DNA of 64,000 bases from positions 496,001 to 560,000 of the forward strand of contig JAWLHE010000001.1 of the NCBI GenBank assembly GCA_041690495.1. Direction: 5' to 3'. Below are positions 14,999-23,832 of this stretch, in pieces. This stretch comes from DATAAP01 sp041690495. GTDB taxonomy: Bacteria > Pseudomonadota > Alphaproteobacteria > CACIAM-22H2. Within the stretch, counting starts at the first letter, position 1, and each line of letters starts with the position of its first letter. Both the position numbers and the translations under genes were made by a program. Below the pieces are notes generated by a model. The model was not told the DNA's origin, searched no databases, and saw nothing but the letters and a program-made list of their open reading frames with translations.

Positions 14999-17857
14999 AT
15001 GCGAACCGACTTATCGACGATCCTTTCCGGCGCGAATAGCGCCTTTATTTCAGAGCTTTACGCCCGCTATCAGCGCGACCCCCGGTCGGTCGACCCGAGC
15101 TGGGCCGAGTTCTTCGGCAGCCTCGCCGAGGACGCTGCGGCGATCAGCGCGGCGGTGGCTGGGCCAAGCTGGGCCCCGAAGAATGGTCGCCTGAACGGCG
15201 AGGCCGCGGTCAGGACCGACGGTGCTGCCGCTGCGGGGGCCACGGTCGAGGAGATCCGGGCCGCGACGCTCGACTCGATCCGGGCGATCATGCTGATCCG
15301 GGCCTACCGGATCCGCGGCCACATGCTGGCCAGGCTCGACCCGCTCGGCCTCGAACGGCGCGACCCGCATCCGGAGCTCGATCCGGCGACCTACGGCTTT
15401 TCCGAAGCCGATTACGACCGCTCGATCTTTATCGACAACGTCCTGGGCCTTGGCGACACCGCCACGCTCGGCGAGATCGTCTCGGTGCTGCGCGACACCT
15501 ATTGCGGCACGATCGGCGTCGAGTTCATGCACATGGGCGATCCCGAGCAGAAGCGCTGGATCCAGGAGCGCATCGAGGGGATCCGCAACCAGACCGAATT
15601 CACCGCCAAGGGCAAGCGCGCCATCCTCGAGCGGCTGACCGCCGCGGAGACTTTCGAGCGCTTCCTCGACAGGAAGTACACCGGCACCAAGCGCTTCGGC
15701 ATCGAGGGTGCCGAGGCGGCGATTCCGGCGCTGGAGCAGATCATCAAGCGCGGCGGCCAGCTCGGCATTCGCGAGATCGTCATCGGCATGCCGCATCGCG
15801 GCCGCCTCAACGTGCTCGCCAATTTCATGGGCAAGCCGTACGCGGCGATGTTCTCGGAGTTCCAGGGCAACGCCGCGCACCCCGACGACGTTCAGGGTTC
15901 CGGCGACGTCAAATACCATCTCGGCACCTCGTCGGACCGCGAGTTCGACGGCACCAGCGTGCACCTGTCGCTGACCGCCAATCCGTCGCATCTCGAGGCA
16001 GTCAATCCGGTCGTGCTCGGCAAGGTCCGCGCCAAGCAGATGCAGCGCAAGCATCTGCCGCGCGAGGAGCAGATGAGCGAGGTCATGGGCCTGCTCATGC
16101 ACGGCGACGCGGCGTTCGCGGGGCAGGGACTCGTCGGCGAAACCCTGCTGCTGTCCGAGCTGCGCGGCTACCGCACCGGTGGCACCATCCACTTCGTCGT
16201 CAACAACCAGATCGGCTTCACCACGTCGCCGCAGTATTCGCGCTCGTCGCCCTATCCGACCGACGTCGCCAAGACCATCCAGGCGCCGATCTTCCACGTC
16301 AACGGCGACGACCCCGAGGCGGTCGTCCATGTCGCGCGGATTGCCACCGAATTTCGCCAGCGGTTCAAGAAAGATGTCGTCATCGACATGTTCTGCTACC
16401 GGCGCCACGGCCACAACGAGGCCGACGAGCCGGCTTTCACGCAGCCGCTGATGTATCGCAAGATCGCGAAGCATCCGACCACGCGCGCTTCCTACGCCGA
16501 GCGGCTCGCCGCCGAGGGGGTCATCACGGCGGATGAGGGCGACCGCATGGTCGGCGAGTTCCAGGCGCATCTCGAGTCGCAGTTCGAGGCGGCCAAGGGC
16601 TACAAGCCCAACAAGGCCGACTGGCTCGAGGGCAAGTGGAGCGGCATGGAGATCGCTTCCGGCGAGGACCGCCGCGGCGAGACTTCGGTGTCGATGGAGG
16701 CGCTGCGCACGGTCGGCGCCGCGCTGACGCGCGTGCCGGACAACTTCAATCTGCACCGTACGCTGCGCCGCATCCTCGACAACAAGCGCAAGGCGATCGA
16801 GAGCGGCGCAAATCTCGACTGGGCGACGGCCGAGGCGCTGGCTTTCGGCACCCTGCTGCTCGAAGGCACGCCGGTGCGGCTGTCGGGCCAGGATTCGGGC
16901 CGCGGCACGTTCTCGCATCGCCACGCCGTGCTGATCGATCAGGAGACAGAGGACCGCTACGTGCCGCTGAGCAATGTCGGCGACGACCAAGCGCTGTTCG
17001 AAGTGATCGACAGTCCGCTTTCCGAAGCCGGCGTGCTCGGTTTCGACTACGGCTTCTCACTCGCCGAGCCCAACGCGCTGGTGTGCTGGGAAGCGCAGTT
17101 CGGCGATTTCGCCAACGGGGCACAGGTCATCATCGACCAGTTCATCTCGTCCGGCGAATCGAAATGGCTGCGCATGTCGGGTCTCGTCTTGCTCCTGCCG
17201 CACGGTTACGAGGGCCAGGGGCCCGAGCATTCGTCTTCGCGGATCGAGCGGTTCCTGCAGCTCAGCGCCGAGGACAACTGGCAGGTCTGCAATCTGACCA
17301 CGCCGGCCAACTACTTCCACGTGCTGCGCCGTCAGATGCGCCGTCCGTTCCGCAAGCCGCTGGTGATCGCGACGCCGAAGTCGCTGCTGCGCCACAAGCT
17401 TGCGGTGTCGTCACTGGCGGATCTCGGACCGAATACGACCTTTCACCGCATCCTGCCGGAGAGCGGCGCCGTCGCTTCCGACGACAGGATCAAGCGCGTC
17501 GTGCTGTGCTCCGGCAAGGTCTACTACGATCTGCTCGAGGAGCGCGAGAAGCGCGGCGTGCGCGACGTGGCGCTGATCCGGGTCGAGCAGCTCTATCCGT
17601 TTCCAAAGCGGACGATCGAGAAGGAGCTGCAGCGCTACCGTAACGCCGAGGTCGTGTGGTGCCAGGAGGAGCCCAAGAACATGGGCGCGTGGTGGTTCAT
17701 CGAGCACCGCATCGAGGATGCGCTGAGCGCCATCGAGGTCGCGGCCAAACGGCCGCGCTATGTCGGGCGGCCGGAGGCGGCCTCGCCGGCGACCGGCCTC
17801 TACAAACGCCATAATCTGGAGCAGGCGAAGCTGGTCGAGACGGCGCTGATCGTCTGA
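14999..17857 (+). CDS. sucA: 2-oxoglutarate dehydrogenase E1 component
   Basis: 952 residues. The N-terminal peripheral segment that docks on E2 is present (FISELYARYQRDPRSVDPSW). Thiamine-diphosphate and catalytic regions follow: GMPHRGRLNVLANFMGKP, VNNQIGFTTSPQYSRSS, the ThDP motif NGDDPEAV and CYRRHGHNEADEPAFTQP; the C-terminal transketolase part has GQDSGRGTFSHRHAVLID and FDYGFSL. It decarboxylates 2-oxoglutarate and passes the succinyl group to the E2 lipoyl arm. The first 85 residues after docking are Ala-rich linker. It is followed by sucB after 131 bases that hold palindromic repeats. Confidence 0.97.
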   Translation: MRTDLSTILSGANSAFISELYARYQRDPRSVDPSWAEFFGSLAEDAAAISAAVAGPSWAPKNGRLNGEAAVRTDGAAAAGATVEEIRAATLDSIRAIMLIRAYRIRGHMLARLDPLGLERRDPHPELDPATYGFSEADYDRSIFIDNVLGLGDTATLGEIVSVLRDTYCGTIGVEFMHMGDPEQKRWIQERIEGIRNQTEFTAKGKRAILERLTAAETFERFLDRKYTGTKRFGIEGAEAAIPALEQIIKRGGQLGIREIVIGMPHRGRLNVLANFMGKPYAAMFSEFQGNAAHPDDVQGSGDVKYHLGTSSDREFDGTSVHLSLTANPSHLEAVNPVVLGKVRAKQMQRKHLPREEQMSEVMGLLMHGDAAFAGQGLVGETLLLSELRGYRTGGTIHFVVNNQIGFTTSPQYSRSSPYPTDVAKTIQAPIFHVNGDDPEAVVHVARIATEFRQRFKKDVVIDMFCYRRHGHNEADEPAFTQPLMYRKIAKHPTTRASYAERLAAEGVITADEGDRMVGEFQAHLESQFEAAKGYKPNKADWLEGKWSGMEIASGEDRRGETSVSMEALRTVGAALTRVPDNFNLHRTLRRILDNKRKAIESGANLDWATAEALAFGTLLLEGTPVRLSGQDSGRGTFSHRHAVLIDQETEDRYVPLSNVGDDQALFEVIDSPLSEAGVLGFDYGFSLAEPNALVCWEAQFGDFANGAQVIIDQFISSGESKWLRMSGLVLLLPHGYEGQGPEHSSSRIERFLQLSAEDNWQVCNLTTPANYFHVLRRQMRRPFRKPLVIATPKSLLRHKLAVSSLADLGPNTTFHRILPESGAVASDDRIKRVVLCSGKVYYDLLEEREKRGVRDVALIRVEQLYPFPKRTIEKELQRYRNAEVVWCQEEPKNMGAWWFIEHRIEDALSAIEVAAKRPRYVGRPEAASPATGLYKRHNLEQAKLVETALIV

Positions 17858-17887
17858 AACCGGCGGATGAACGTTATGTTTGACTGT

Positions 17888-17956
17888 CACCCGCGGGCTT
17901 GACCTGCGGGCCCATGTTGCGGCATCGCATCCCGGGCTTTGCCCGAGCGGGGAAGC
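17888..17956. repeat. palindromic repeat element(s) in the sucA-sucB gap
   Basis: Two adjacent GC-rich hairpins: CCCGC (17890-17894) with GCGGG (17906-17910) around GGGCTTGACCT, and CGGGC/GCCCG around TTT near 17933-17945. The core C-C-C-G-x-G-G-G-C-T-T-G-A-C-C resembles the dispersed CCCGGGCTTGACCCGGG-type elements that I know as common in alphaproteobacterial genomes. They sit inside an operon, after the sucA stop and before the sucB ribosome site (GAGAAGAG). Confidence 0.55.
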
Positions 17957-17988
17957 GGCGAGAGCAGGAAGGACAGAGGCGAGAAGAG

Positions 17989-19203
17989 ATGGCCCTGGAA
18001 ATCAAGGTGCCCGCACTGGGCGAATCCGTTACCGAGGCGACCGTAGCCAAGTGGCTGCACAAGGTCGGCGACACGGTCGCGGCCGACGAGCCGCTGGTCG
18101 AGCTCGAGACCGACAAGGTGACGGTCGAGGTCAATGCCCCCGCCTCGGGCACGCTCAGCGAGATCAGCGCCGATGCCGGCGCCACCGTCGGCGTAGGCGC
18201 GCTGCTCGGCAGCCTGACCGAGGGCGCAGCCCCTGCCAGGAAGGCGCCCGCCGCCGCGGCGCAGGCCGCTCCGGCCAGGGCGGCACCGGCGCCCGCGAAA
18301 GCCGCGGCGCCCGCGCCGGCGCCATCCGAAAAGGAACCCGGCCCCGCCGCGCGCAAGCTGATGGCGGAGAACCGCATCGATGCCGGCAGCGTACCGGGCT
18401 CGGGCAAGGACGGCCGCGTCACCAAGGCCGATGTGCTCGCGGCCCTGCAAAGCCGCCCTGCGGCGCCCGCACCGGCAGCGCCGCGTGTGCCGCGCGCCCT
18501 GGGCGAGCGCGAGGAGCGCGTGAAGATGACGCGGCTCCGCAAGCGCATCGCCGAGCGCCTCAAGGAGGCGCAGAACACCGCCGCCATGCTCACCACGTTC
18601 AACGAGTGCGACATGAGCGCGGTGATGGCGATGCGCGACCGCTACAAGGACTCGTTCGAGAAGAAGCACGGCGTGAAGCTCGGCTTCATGTCGTTCTTCG
18701 TGAAGGCGTGCATCATCGCGTTGAAGGAGATCCCGTCGGTCAATGCCGAGATGGACGGCGAAGATATCATCTACAAGAACCACTATGATATCGGCGTGGC
18801 GGTCTCGGCGCCGCAGGGGCTGGTCGTTCCGGTGGTGCGCGACGCCGACGCGATGGGCTTCGCCGACATCGAGAAGGAGATCGCGGCACTCGGCCGCAAG
18901 GCGCGCGACGGCAAGCTGTCGATCGAGGAGCTGACCGGCGGCACGTTCACGATCTCCAACGGCGGCATTTTCGGCTCGCTGATGTCGACCCCGATTCTCA
19001 ACCCGCCGCAGTCGGGCATCCTCGGCATGCACAAGATCCAGCCGCGGCCGGTGGCCGTCGGCGACAAGGTCGAGGTGCGGCCGATGATGTACCTGGCGCT
19101 GTCCTACGACCACCGCATCATCGACGGCCGCGAGGCGGTCACCTACCTGGTGCGCGTCAAGGAATGCATCGAGGATCCGCAGCGGCTGATCCTCGATATG
19201 TGA
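17989..19203 (+). CDS. sucB: dihydrolipoyllysine succinyltransferase, 2-oxoglutarate dehydrogenase E2
   Basis: 404 residues from ATG 17989. One lipoyl domain (residues 1-78) with lipoyl Lys43 in ETDKVTVEV; an Ala/Pro-rich hinge; the E3/E1-binding domain AARKLMAENRIDAGSVPGSG; a second hinge; and the catalytic domain with MTRLRKRIAERLKEAQNTAA and active-site SYDHRIIDGREAV (His with Asp four residues on). It forms the 24-mer core of the complex. An upstream in-frame start at 17899 would translate the intergenic repeat and was rejected. Confidence 0.97.
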   Translation: MALEIKVPALGESVTEATVAKWLHKVGDTVAADEPLVELETDKVTVEVNAPASGTLSEISADAGATVGVGALLGSLTEGAAPARKAPAAAAQAAPARAAPAPAKAAAPAPAPSEKEPGPAARKLMAENRIDAGSVPGSGKDGRVTKADVLAALQSRPAAPAPAAPRVPRALGEREERVKMTRLRKRIAERLKEAQNTAAMLTTFNECDMSAVMAMRDRYKDSFEKKHGVKLGFMSFFVKACIIALKEIPSVNAEMDGEDIIYKNHYDIGVAVSAPQGLVVPVVRDADAMGFADIEKEIAALGRKARDGKLSIEELTGGTFTISNGGIFGSLMSTPILNPPQSGILGMHKIQPRPVAVGDKVEVRPMMYLALSYDHRIIDGREAVTYLVRVKECIEDPQRLILDM

Positions 19204-19241
19204 GAGCGCCGGGAGCCGGTCCCGGTGCAGGCCTCGAATCC

Positions 19242-20156
19242 CTACGTTTCCGCATCGGCTAGGGCGTCGGCGCGGGCGACCAGCCGCCGCGCGTTCATGT
19301 AGCTCGGCACCTCCACCAGGTTGCCGTCGACATCGACGCGGTCCTCGCCGCGCGCCCGCGCCGCCTCGAACGCGGCGATCACCCGCCGGGCCATTGCGAC
19401 CTCGTCGGCCGACGGCGTCAGCACGCGATTGATGATCGCCGCATGCGCGGGCGTCACACAGCTCTTGGCCCGATAGCCGAGGCGGCGCACGAAGCGCGTC
19501 TCGGCCTCGACGCCCTCCGGGTCTGAGAAGGTGTAGGGCGCGTCGATGGCAATGACGCCGGCGGCGACGCACTCGACCAGGAAGCGCTGGCGCGCATAGA
19601 GCAGCTCGGTGCCCTCGCGGCTGCGCTCTGCGCCGAGATCGGCCGCCATGTCCTCGGACGCGAGCAGGCATGCGGTCACGCGCGGGCTCGCCCTGGCGAT
19701 GGCGTGGGTCCGGATCAGGCCGCGCGCCAGCTCGATGTTCGGCATGATCTCCGTGCTGCCCGGCGCGATGCCGTATTCCCGCTCGAGCCGGCCGATCGCA
19801 TCGTCGAGCGCTGCGATGTGCTCCGGCTCGCTGGCCTTCGGCAGGGCCACGACATCGGGCCGCGCGCGCATCGCCGCCGCGAGATCCGCATCGCCGCCCC
19901 TGTCCAGCGGGTTGACGCGAACCGCGGTGACGGCTCCGGCGCGCCGCCAGCCTTCGAGCGCCGCAGGCGTCAGTGCGCGGGCCTCGGGCAGGCGCTGCGG
20001 CGGCGTGAAATCCTCCAGCTCCTGGATCAGCACGTCGGCGCCACTCTCCGGCGCCGCTTTCAGCGCGCCCGCATCGGCGCCGGGCAGGAAGAGATAGCTG
20101 CGGCGCAAAGCGGTTGCGCGGCGCGTCCCGGGGAAATTTGCCGATTTTTCGTTCAT
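19242..20156 (-). CDS. HpcH/HpaI aldolase/citrate lyase family CoA-ester lyase
   Basis: 304 residues from ATG 20156. The family pattern is clear: RRSYLFLPGADAGALKAA, ADVLIQELEDFTPPQRLPEAR with the metal Glu and Asp, VRVNPLDRGGDADL, VALPKASEPEHIAAL, MPNIELARGLI and LASEDMAADLGAERS. CitE-like proteins cleave citryl-, malyl- or methylmalyl-CoA type esters or act as thioesterases. Its substrate is not decided by sequence. It lies on the opposite strand between sucB and lpdA, breaking what is often one operon. Many relatives are encoded next to TCA or acyl-CoA genes. Confidence 0.85.
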   Translation of the reverse strand: MNEKSANFPGTRRATALRRSYLFLPGADAGALKAAPESGADVLIQELEDFTPPQRLPEARALTPAALEGWRRAGAVTAVRVNPLDRGGDADLAAAMRARPDVVALPKASEPEHIAALDDAIGRLEREYGIAPGSTEIMPNIELARGLIRTHAIARASPRVTACLLASEDMAADLGAERSREGTELLYARQRFLVECVAAGVIAIDAPYTFSDPEGVEAETRFVRRLGYRAKSCVTPAHAAIINRVLTPSADEVAMARRVIAAFEAARARGEDRVDVDGNLVEVPSYMNARRLVARADALADAET

Positions 20157-20272
20157 GGCAGCCCCCGCAGTGTCATGAACCGCGCGCGACGCTGTCAAGC
20201 GCGCGGCCCCCTTGTCGAAGGGCGGCTTATGCGGCAAGGTCCGCCGCGCTTTCTTCGAGGAAGGATTCCATC

Positions 20273-21679
20273 ATGGCCGACACGCAATACGATCTCGTCG
20301 TCATCGGCAGCGGGCCGGGCGGCTATGTCTGCGCGATCCGCGCGGCGCAGCTCGGCATGAAGGTCGCATGCGTCGAAAAGCGTGCGACGCTCGGCGGCAC
20401 CTGCCTCAATATCGGCTGCATCCCGTCCAAGGCGCTGCTCCAGGCCTCGGAGAAATTCGAGGAGGCGAATCACGGCCTCGCGACGTTCGGCGTTAAGATC
20501 GGCAAGGTCGAACTCGACCTCAAGGGCATGATGGGCCACAAGGACAAGGTCGTCGGCGACAACGTCAACGGCGTCGCCTTCCTGTTCAAGAAGAACAAGA
20601 TCGACTGGATCAAGGGCAGCGGACGAATCGCCGGCGCGGGCAAGGTCGAGGTCGCGGCCAGCGGCGGCGCGTCGACGCTGGTGACGAAGAACATCGTCAT
20701 CGCCACCGGCTCCGACGTGCTGCCGCTGCCGGGCGTCGCCATCGACGAGCAGCGCATCGTGTCGTCGACCGGCGCGCTGGCCCTGCCCGAGGTGCCGAAG
20801 CAGATGATCGTGATCGGCGGCGGCTATATCGGGCTCGAGATGGGCTCGGTGTGGCAGCGCCTCGGCGCCAAGGTCACCGTCGTCGAGTTCCTCGACCGCA
20901 TCCTGCCCGGCATGGACGGCGAGGTGTCGAAGCAGATGCAGCGCATCCTCGGCAAGCAGGGCATGGCATTCAAGCTCGGCATGAAGGTGACGGGCGCCAG
21001 GACCGCCAGGAAGGGCGTGGACGTGACGATCGAACCCGCCAAGGGCGGCGCCGCCGAGACGCTCACCGCCGACGTCGTGCTGGTGGCGATTGGCCGCAAA
21101 CCCTATGTCGAGGGGCTCGGGCTCGAGGAGGCGGGTGTCGCCCTCGACGACCGCGGCCGCATCAGGACCGATGCGCATTTCGCGACCAGCGTGCCGGGCA
21201 TCTACGCGATCGGCGACGTGATCGCCGGGCCGATGCTGGCGCACAAGGCCGAGGACGAGGGCGTCGCCGTCGCCGAGATCCTCGCCGGACAGGCGGGGCA
21301 CGTGAATTACGAGGCGATTCCTGGCGTGGTCTACACCTGGCCCGAGGTCGCCTCGGTCGGCAGGACCGAGGAGCAGCTCAAGCAGGACGGCGTGGAGTAT
21401 CGCGCCGGCAAGTTCCCGTTCACCGCGAACGGCCGCGCCCGCGCGATGGCGGCGACCGACGGCTTCGTCAAGGTGCTGGCGGACAAGAAGACCGATCGCG
21501 TGCTCGGCGTCCACATCATCGGGCCGGACGCAGGGCACCTGATCGCCGAACTTGGACTGGCGATGGAGTTCCGCGCCTCGGCGGAGGACATCGCGCGCAC
21601 CTGCCACGCGCACCCCACGCTCAGCGAGGCGGTCAAGGAAGCCGCCCTCGCCGTCGACGGCAGGCCGATCCACATCTGA
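20273..21679 (+). CDS. lpdA: dihydrolipoyl dehydrogenase (E3)
   Basis: 468 residues from ATG 20273 behind GAGGAAGG. FAD motif VVIGSGPGGYVCAIRAAQLG, redox cysteines Cys44 and Cys49 in GGTCLNIGCIPSKALL, NAD motif IVIGGGYIGLEMGSVW, the FAD-ribitol motif YAIGDVIAGPMLAHKAEDEG and C-terminal base HAHPTLSEAVKEAAL (His and Glu). It reoxidises the lipoyl groups of SucB. The order suc-citE-like-lpd suggests this is the E3 of the 2-oxoglutarate complex, though one E3 can serve several complexes. Confidence 0.97.
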   Translation: MADTQYDLVVIGSGPGGYVCAIRAAQLGMKVACVEKRATLGGTCLNIGCIPSKALLQASEKFEEANHGLATFGVKIGKVELDLKGMMGHKDKVVGDNVNGVAFLFKKNKIDWIKGSGRIAGAGKVEVAASGGASTLVTKNIVIATGSDVLPLPGVAIDEQRIVSSTGALALPEVPKQMIVIGGGYIGLEMGSVWQRLGAKVTVVEFLDRILPGMDGEVSKQMQRILGKQGMAFKLGMKVTGARTARKGVDVTIEPAKGGAAETLTADVVLVAIGRKPYVEGLGLEEAGVALDDRGRIRTDAHFATSVPGIYAIGDVIAGPMLAHKAEDEGVAVAEILAGQAGHVNYEAIPGVVYTWPEVASVGRTEEQLKQDGVEYRAGKFPFTANGRARAMAATDGFVKVLADKKTDRVLGVHIIGPDAGHLIAELGLAMEFRASAEDIARTCHAHPTLSEAVKEAALAVDGRPIHI

Positions 21680-21685
21680 GATTCG

Positions 21686-22126
21686 TCAGGAACCCTGCAG
21701 CGCCGCGATGATCCGCCGCAGGACGTCGCGCGCCTCGCTCATCTGATCGGCGGTGACGACCCGCACCATTCTCTGACTGGATCGGCGGGCGGCCGCGGTG
21801 ATCTTCGCGAGAGCCTCCTGGCCGATCTCGGTCAGCTGCACAAATGGCGAACGCTGGTGCCGGGGATTCGGTACGTAAACGGCTAGACCGTCCGCGACGA
21901 GTTCGTCGGCGATCCGCTGCACGCCCTGGCGAGCGACACCCAGCCGGCGGGCCGCGTCCGCCACCGTCCATTGCCCGTCCGAGACGACTGACATCAGCTG
22001 CCAGCGCGCTTGGGTCTGGCCTGCCTGCGCGGCGATCGCCTCGCCTGCGCGGCGCATCTCGCCGGCGGCCTGATACACGTCGGCAACCAGAAGGGCATAG
22101 GAATCATGCAGCGGCTTGGCGTTCAT
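21686..22126 (-). CDS. MarR-family transcriptional regulator
   Basis: 146 residues. Winged-helix core: QARWQLMSVVSDGQWTVADAARRLGVARQGVQRIADELVADGLA (seen as WTVADAARRLGVARQGVQRI for the helix-turn-helix) followed by the wing NPRHQRSPFVQLTEIGQEAL. There are no cysteines, so a redox switch of the OhrR type is unlikely; a small-molecule ligand is the usual alternative. It is divergent from a hemerythrin-domain gene, with 62 bases between starts and a palindromic operator in the middle, so it probably represses both. The 3' end is 6 bases from the lpdA stop. Confidence 0.88.
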   Translation of the reverse strand: MNAKPLHDSYALLVADVYQAAGEMRRAGEAIAAQAGQTQARWQLMSVVSDGQWTVADAARRLGVARQGVQRIADELVADGLAVYVPNPRHQRSPFVQLTEIGQEALAKITAAARRSSQRMVRVVTADQMSEARDVLRRIIAALQGS

Positions 22127-22130
22127 TTAA

Positions 22131-22160
22131 ATTGACAACATGATGTCAATATGACAATAT
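22131..22160 (+). promoter_or_regulatory. MarR-type operator overlapping the hemerythrin gene promoter
   Basis: ATTGACA (22131-22137) and TGTCAAT (22144-22150) are perfect inverted arms around ACATGA; the whole 20 bases are palindromic except one pair. The left arm contains TTGACA (22132-22137), which with CAATAT (22155-22160, spacing 17) gives a promoter for the hemerythrin gene 29 bases from its start. Binding of the adjacent MarR protein here would block that promoter and lie just 4 bases before the marR start codon. Assignment to this MarR is by position. Confidence 0.65.
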
Positions 22161-22188
22161 ATTACCATCTTGCAGCGAGGACATCAGA

Positions 22189-22842
22189 ATGGCGAGGATT
22201 GACCTGTATCGCAATGTTCATAAAGGGCAACGGGCCCTGATTTTCGAGCTGGCGGTGGAACTCGGACGAACTGATCGCGGCGAGCGGCGGGAATTCGCGG
22301 CGCTGGCCGGGCGGTTGCTTGATGCAATCGTGGAGTTGCGTAAGCACGCCGAGAATGAGGAGTGCTTCATCCACCCGTTGCTGCATTCGCGCGTTCCCGA
22401 GATTGCAGCGGCGCTCGAGCGCGAGCACGAGCGGGTCGAGGCAGCCCTTTGCGAACTGGAACAGCGGCTCTTACCCGAATCGCCGGAACGGGAGGCTGTC
22501 GCTCCGGCGACAGATCTTTACCTGGCTTGGTGCCGACTGGTCGCGACCTACCTGGCTCATCTGGAAGCCGAGGAGTCGGTCGCCATGCCGGCGCTCTGGC
22601 GGACCTGCTCGGATCACGAAATCCTCGCCTTGATTCAGGCGTTTGTCGCGTCGCGGAGCGCCGCCGACCGGCTGCACGACTTGCGCAGCCAGGCGCCCGC
22701 GCTGACGTCGCAGGAACGGTACGCCTACGTCGGAAGCATCGTGCGCGGCGGCTCGCTGCCGGCGCGCGAGATATGGGAGAACCTGGCTGAAGTTCTGCCC
22801 GCAGGTGACCTCGAGCGGCTGCAAGCGGAGCTTTCGCGCTGA
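22189..22842 (+). CDS. hemerythrin-domain protein
   Basis: 217 residues. A four-helix hemerythrin-like bundle spans residues ~1-150, with candidate di-iron ligands: His in RNVHKGQR, HAENEECFIHPLLH (His and Glu), EHERVE and HLEAEESVAMPALW. The last 65 residues are extra helices (LTSQERYAYVGSIVRGGSLP). Proteins of this kind bind oxygen, NO or iron and are linked to redox or nitrosative stress. The paired MarR gene and shared operator suggest induction by a small molecule or stress. The ATG has a GCGAGGAC ribosome site. Confidence 0.8.
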   Translation: MARIDLYRNVHKGQRALIFELAVELGRTDRGERREFAALAGRLLDAIVELRKHAENEECFIHPLLHSRVPEIAAALEREHERVEAALCELEQRLLPESPEREAVAPATDLYLAWCRLVATYLAHLEAEESVAMPALWRTCSDHEILALIQAFVASRSAADRLHDLRSQAPALTSQERYAYVGSIVRGGSLPAREIWENLAEVLPAGDLERLQAELSR

Positions 22843-22878
22843 AAGCGCCGGGGGCGGGCCGTGCGGGCCGACACCCTT

Positions 22879-23328
22879 CTAGTCCCGCGCGAGCAGGTTC
22901 GAGAGCGCGATGCAGCACAGGGCGAGGAAGGTGAGCACGGCATTGGCCGCGTGCGCGTATTCCCATTGCGTGCGCAGCACCGCCCAGTTCGCAGGCGCCG
23001 TCGTCCAGTTGTCCGTCGCCTGATTGGCCGGATAGGTCCAGATGAAGAAGATCGCCAGGGTCGCCGCGATCAGGAGAAAGGCAGCGAGCGCGAGCCGGAA
23101 CGGCGCGCCGCTTCCGCGGAGCAGGATCGCGAGCAGCAGGCTGGCGCCGAGAGCGCCGAACAGGACGAAGCCGAACAGCGCCCAGCCGCGATAGATGCCC
23201 TGGACGACGAAGTACTGGTCCTGCGGCAGGCCGATCTTGTTCGGCAGCTCGAACAGATGCGCGCCGGCCGGGACCAGGCAGAGAGCGATCAGGACGAGTG
23301 TCGCGAACTGCACGAGTCTCAGGGCCAT
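22879..23328 (-). CDS. small four-helix membrane protein, DUF1772-like
   Basis: 149 residues from ATG 23328. Four hydrophobic segments: residues ~5-25, ~48-70, ~77-98 and ~125-145. The charged motif before the last helix, NWAVLRTQWEYAHAANAVLTF, resembles the W-x-x-x-R-x-x-W-E-x-x-H pattern of DUF1772 membrane proteins (related to anthrone-oxygenase-like folds). The function is unknown. It is followed upstream by a DoxX gene on the same strand with a 61-base gap, so the two may be co-expressed. Family naming is moderately sure. Confidence 0.6.
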   Translation of the reverse strand: MALRLVQFATLVLIALCLVPAGAHLFELPNKIGLPQDQYFVVQGIYRGWALFGFVLFGALGASLLLAILLRGSGAPFRLALAAFLLIAATLAIFFIWTYPANQATDNWTTAPANWAVLRTQWEYAHAANAVLTFLALCCIALSNLLARD

Positions 23329-23389
23329 GACGAAGCCCTCCTGGCATTCCGGATCGGCAATCCGAGACCGCCGCGGTGGTTTCCCGCGC

Positions 23390-23779
23390 CTATCTCCGCC
23401 GCGCGGCGTCGACGCTCCACGGCCCGGGGCCGGCGAAGACGATGTAGAGGAACACGAAGCAGTAGAGGATGGCGGCGTCGCCGCCGTTGAGGACCGGAAA
23501 AAAGCCGCGCGGCGCGTGCGCGTAGAAATAGGCGACCGCCATGACACCGGACAGCACGAACGCCACCGGCCGCGTGAACAGGCCGAGCGTCAGCAGCGCG
23601 CCGCCGATCAGTTCGAAGAACCCGGCGATCCCGCCCATCGTCGCGAGGTTCACCGGCTGCACCGCCGGCGGGAAGTTAAGGATCTTCATCGTTCCGTGCG
23701 CCATGAAGATCAGGCCCGACATGATGCGCAGGACGCTGAGCATCTGCGGCGCCCAGGGCGAGAGACGATCGAAAGGCAT
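23390..23779 (-). CDS. DoxX-family membrane protein
   Basis: 129 residues with four membrane segments. The DoxX signature is present: LRIMSGLIFMAHGTMKIL in the first helix, MGGIAGFFELIGGALLTLGLFTRPVAF in helices two and three (seen as FFELIGGALLTLGLFTRP), and a late hydrophobic helix AAILYCFVFLYIVFAG. DoxX-type proteins sit in the inner membrane and are tied to quinone or sulfur metabolism and oxidative stress in some bacteria. It stands between a DUF1772-like gene and a glutathione S-transferase gene, all on the minus strand, fitting a redox-protection group. Confidence 0.85.
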   Translation of the reverse strand: MPFDRLSPWAPQMLSVLRIMSGLIFMAHGTMKILNFPPAVQPVNLATMGGIAGFFELIGGALLTLGLFTRPVAFVLSGVMAVAYFYAHAPRGFFPVLNGGDAAILYCFVFLYIVFAGPGPWSVDAARRR

Positions 23780-23832
23780 GACGCGGCTCCTTTTTCGGCT
23801 CAGGGGGGGACGTGTCTGGTCGGACCGTCTTC

